From NCBI RefSeq assembly GCF_004366355.1, contig NZ_SODV01000002.1, forward strand, positions 310,001-374,000: DNA of 64,000 nucleotides. Direction: 5' to 3'. This DNA is from Dinghuibacter silviterrae. GTDB taxonomy: Bacteria; Bacteroidota; Bacteroidia; Chitinophagales; Chitinophagaceae. The number at the start of each line of letters is the position of its first letter. Position 1 is the first letter of the stretch. Shown here piece by piece: positions 63,263-64,000 of this stretch. Under the pieces are notes generated by a model. That model ran no database searches. It saw only the letters and a program-made list of their open reading frames with translations, and had not been told where the DNA came from. The position numbers were made by a program, and so were the translations under genes.

Positions 63263-64000
63263 ATAATCACAACTTTGTCGGGCGCGAAGCCCTGGTTTTC
63301 CCCATACCGGACGTAGCCCAGTTGGTTGGTGTGCAGGATGGTGTTGCCTATCGTAAAGTCGGGTACGTTGCAGTGGTGGTGGCCGAATATCCAATGCCCG
63401 GGGCCGATGGCCTTGATCAGGTCCGAAAGTTCCACGGCAAAAGCCTCGCTAAGAATACTCCCGGCGTATTTCCCGGGGTACCGGTAAAAGGTGGGTACGT
63501 GATGGGTCACGACGACGGTGGGGCGATCCGTCACCCGGTCCAGTGCATCCGATAAAAAATCCAGGCTGGACGCGTGCAGTGCATTGAATAGGGAAGGGCT
63601 AAACACGCCGCCAAGGTAGCGGATGACCTGGAAGTCGCTCATCCCCCTGGAAATGGGCCATTCGTGTTCAGGGGTGATCCTGGACCAAAGCGTGGAAAAA
63701 ACAAGACGGACGGGGCCTTCGTCACGGACGAGGTTGTTGACCAGAAAGACGTTGGGCCGGATGGCTTCTTCCATCGAAGAGGATCGTTCGGCGGCGTCGG
63801 ATCCGTAGTATTCGTGGTTGCCGGGGATCCAATAGGTCTTTTTGAAGTGTTGGGCGACATAGTCGAAAAACCAGTCGTAGTGCCGTATCACCTTGAAGGG
63901 CACGATGTCCCCGGCCAGCAATAAGATGTCGCCCTTGGGTACAAGGGGGCTCTTTTCAAGAAATGCCCGGTTTTCCGGGAACTCCAGGTGCAGATCGGAG
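63259..64000 (-). CDS. Metallophosphoesterase (5' end outside window)
   Basis: The frame stays open to the window end, so the N-terminus is missing; about 246 residues are visible. Metal-binding motifs are SDLHLEFPEN (first visible residues), LLAGDIVPF, WIPGNHEYYG, VVVTHHVPT and WIFGHHHCN, the full calcineurin-like set. It is a cytosolic phosphohydrolase of unknown substrate and is first in the visible part of the operon with the amidotransferase. Confidence 0.92.
   Translation of the reverse strand, partial: SDLHLEFPENRAFLEKSPLVPKGDILLLAGDIVPFKVIRHYDWFFDYVAQHFKKTYWIPGNHEYYGSDAAERSSSMEEAIRPNVFLVNNLVRDEGPVRLVFSTLWSRITPEHEWPISRGMSDFQVIRYLGGVFSPSLFNALHASSLDFLSDALDRVTDRPTVVVTHHVPTFYRYPGKYAGSILSEAFAVELSDLIKAIGPGHWIFGHHHCNVPDFTIGNTILHTNQLGYVRYGENQGFAPDKVVII

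Overview
The window looks like a chromosomal segment of a Bacteroidota bacterium, most probably a Chitinophagaceae-type soil or plant-associated organism. The signs are a SusC/SusD pair, DUF4252 proteins behind an ECF sigma factor, paired AraC regulators at carbohydrate loci, and promoter-like elements of the Bacteroidota type (TTG or TTTG, about 20 nt, TAnnTTTG). Taxonomy is inferred from gene content only. Most of the window has moderately high GC; about 47.3-54.1 kb is clearly AT-rich and looks acquired.

Region 1 (1-34.1 kb) is a large carbohydrate-utilisation region. It holds a two-module glycosidase cut by the window edge, a PAS histidine kinase with a LuxR-type response regulator, a GH38-like enzyme with a PhyH dioxygenase and a TIM-barrel isomerase, and a secreted unknown protein with a giant GH20 fusion. 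An AraC regulator faces an operon of sugar porter, second PhyH enzyme, beta-helix protein and sulfatase. The next operon runs SusC, SusD, aldo/keto reductase, enolase-superfamily protein, sodium symporter and lipoprotein mutarotase, and is followed by AraC and GntR regulators. Together these fit release, uptake and oxidative breakdown of a 6-deoxyhexose such as L-fucose or L-rhamnose from a decorated, possibly sulfated glycan. Two near-identical LacI-type operators and a perfect palindrome on the predicted susC start site suggest coordinated control.

Region 2 (34.1-47.1 kb) is mixed: an MscS-type channel, a BlaI-type repressor without BlaR, an M1 aminopeptidase, a ROK/phosphomannose isomerase fusion, a GH64-like beta-1,3-glucanase, a serine hydrolase, and an operon of thioredoxin-fold protein, membrane histidine kinase and CheY-like regulator.

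Region 3 (47.3-54.1 kb) is the most striking part. An AT-rich island begins at a decayed tRNA-Asp fragment, probably an old integration scar. It carries a tightly packed operon of a PIN-like nuclease, a HerA-type ATPase, a NurA-type nuclease with a zinc-ribbon insert and a DNA methyltransferase, followed by a convergent RelE/ParE toxin-antitoxin pair. This reads as a candidate modification-linked anti-phage system that I cannot assign to a named type.

Region 4 (54.1-64.0 kb) is ordinary housekeeping and accessory content: an ArsR/AHSA1/DoxX/YdeI operon with paired operator-like repeats, a truncated small gene against an SDR gene, an ECF sigma/anti-sigma/DUF4252 operon, and an operon of metallophosphoesterase (cut by the window end), glutamine amidotransferase and glutamyl-Q tRNA(Asp) synthetase.
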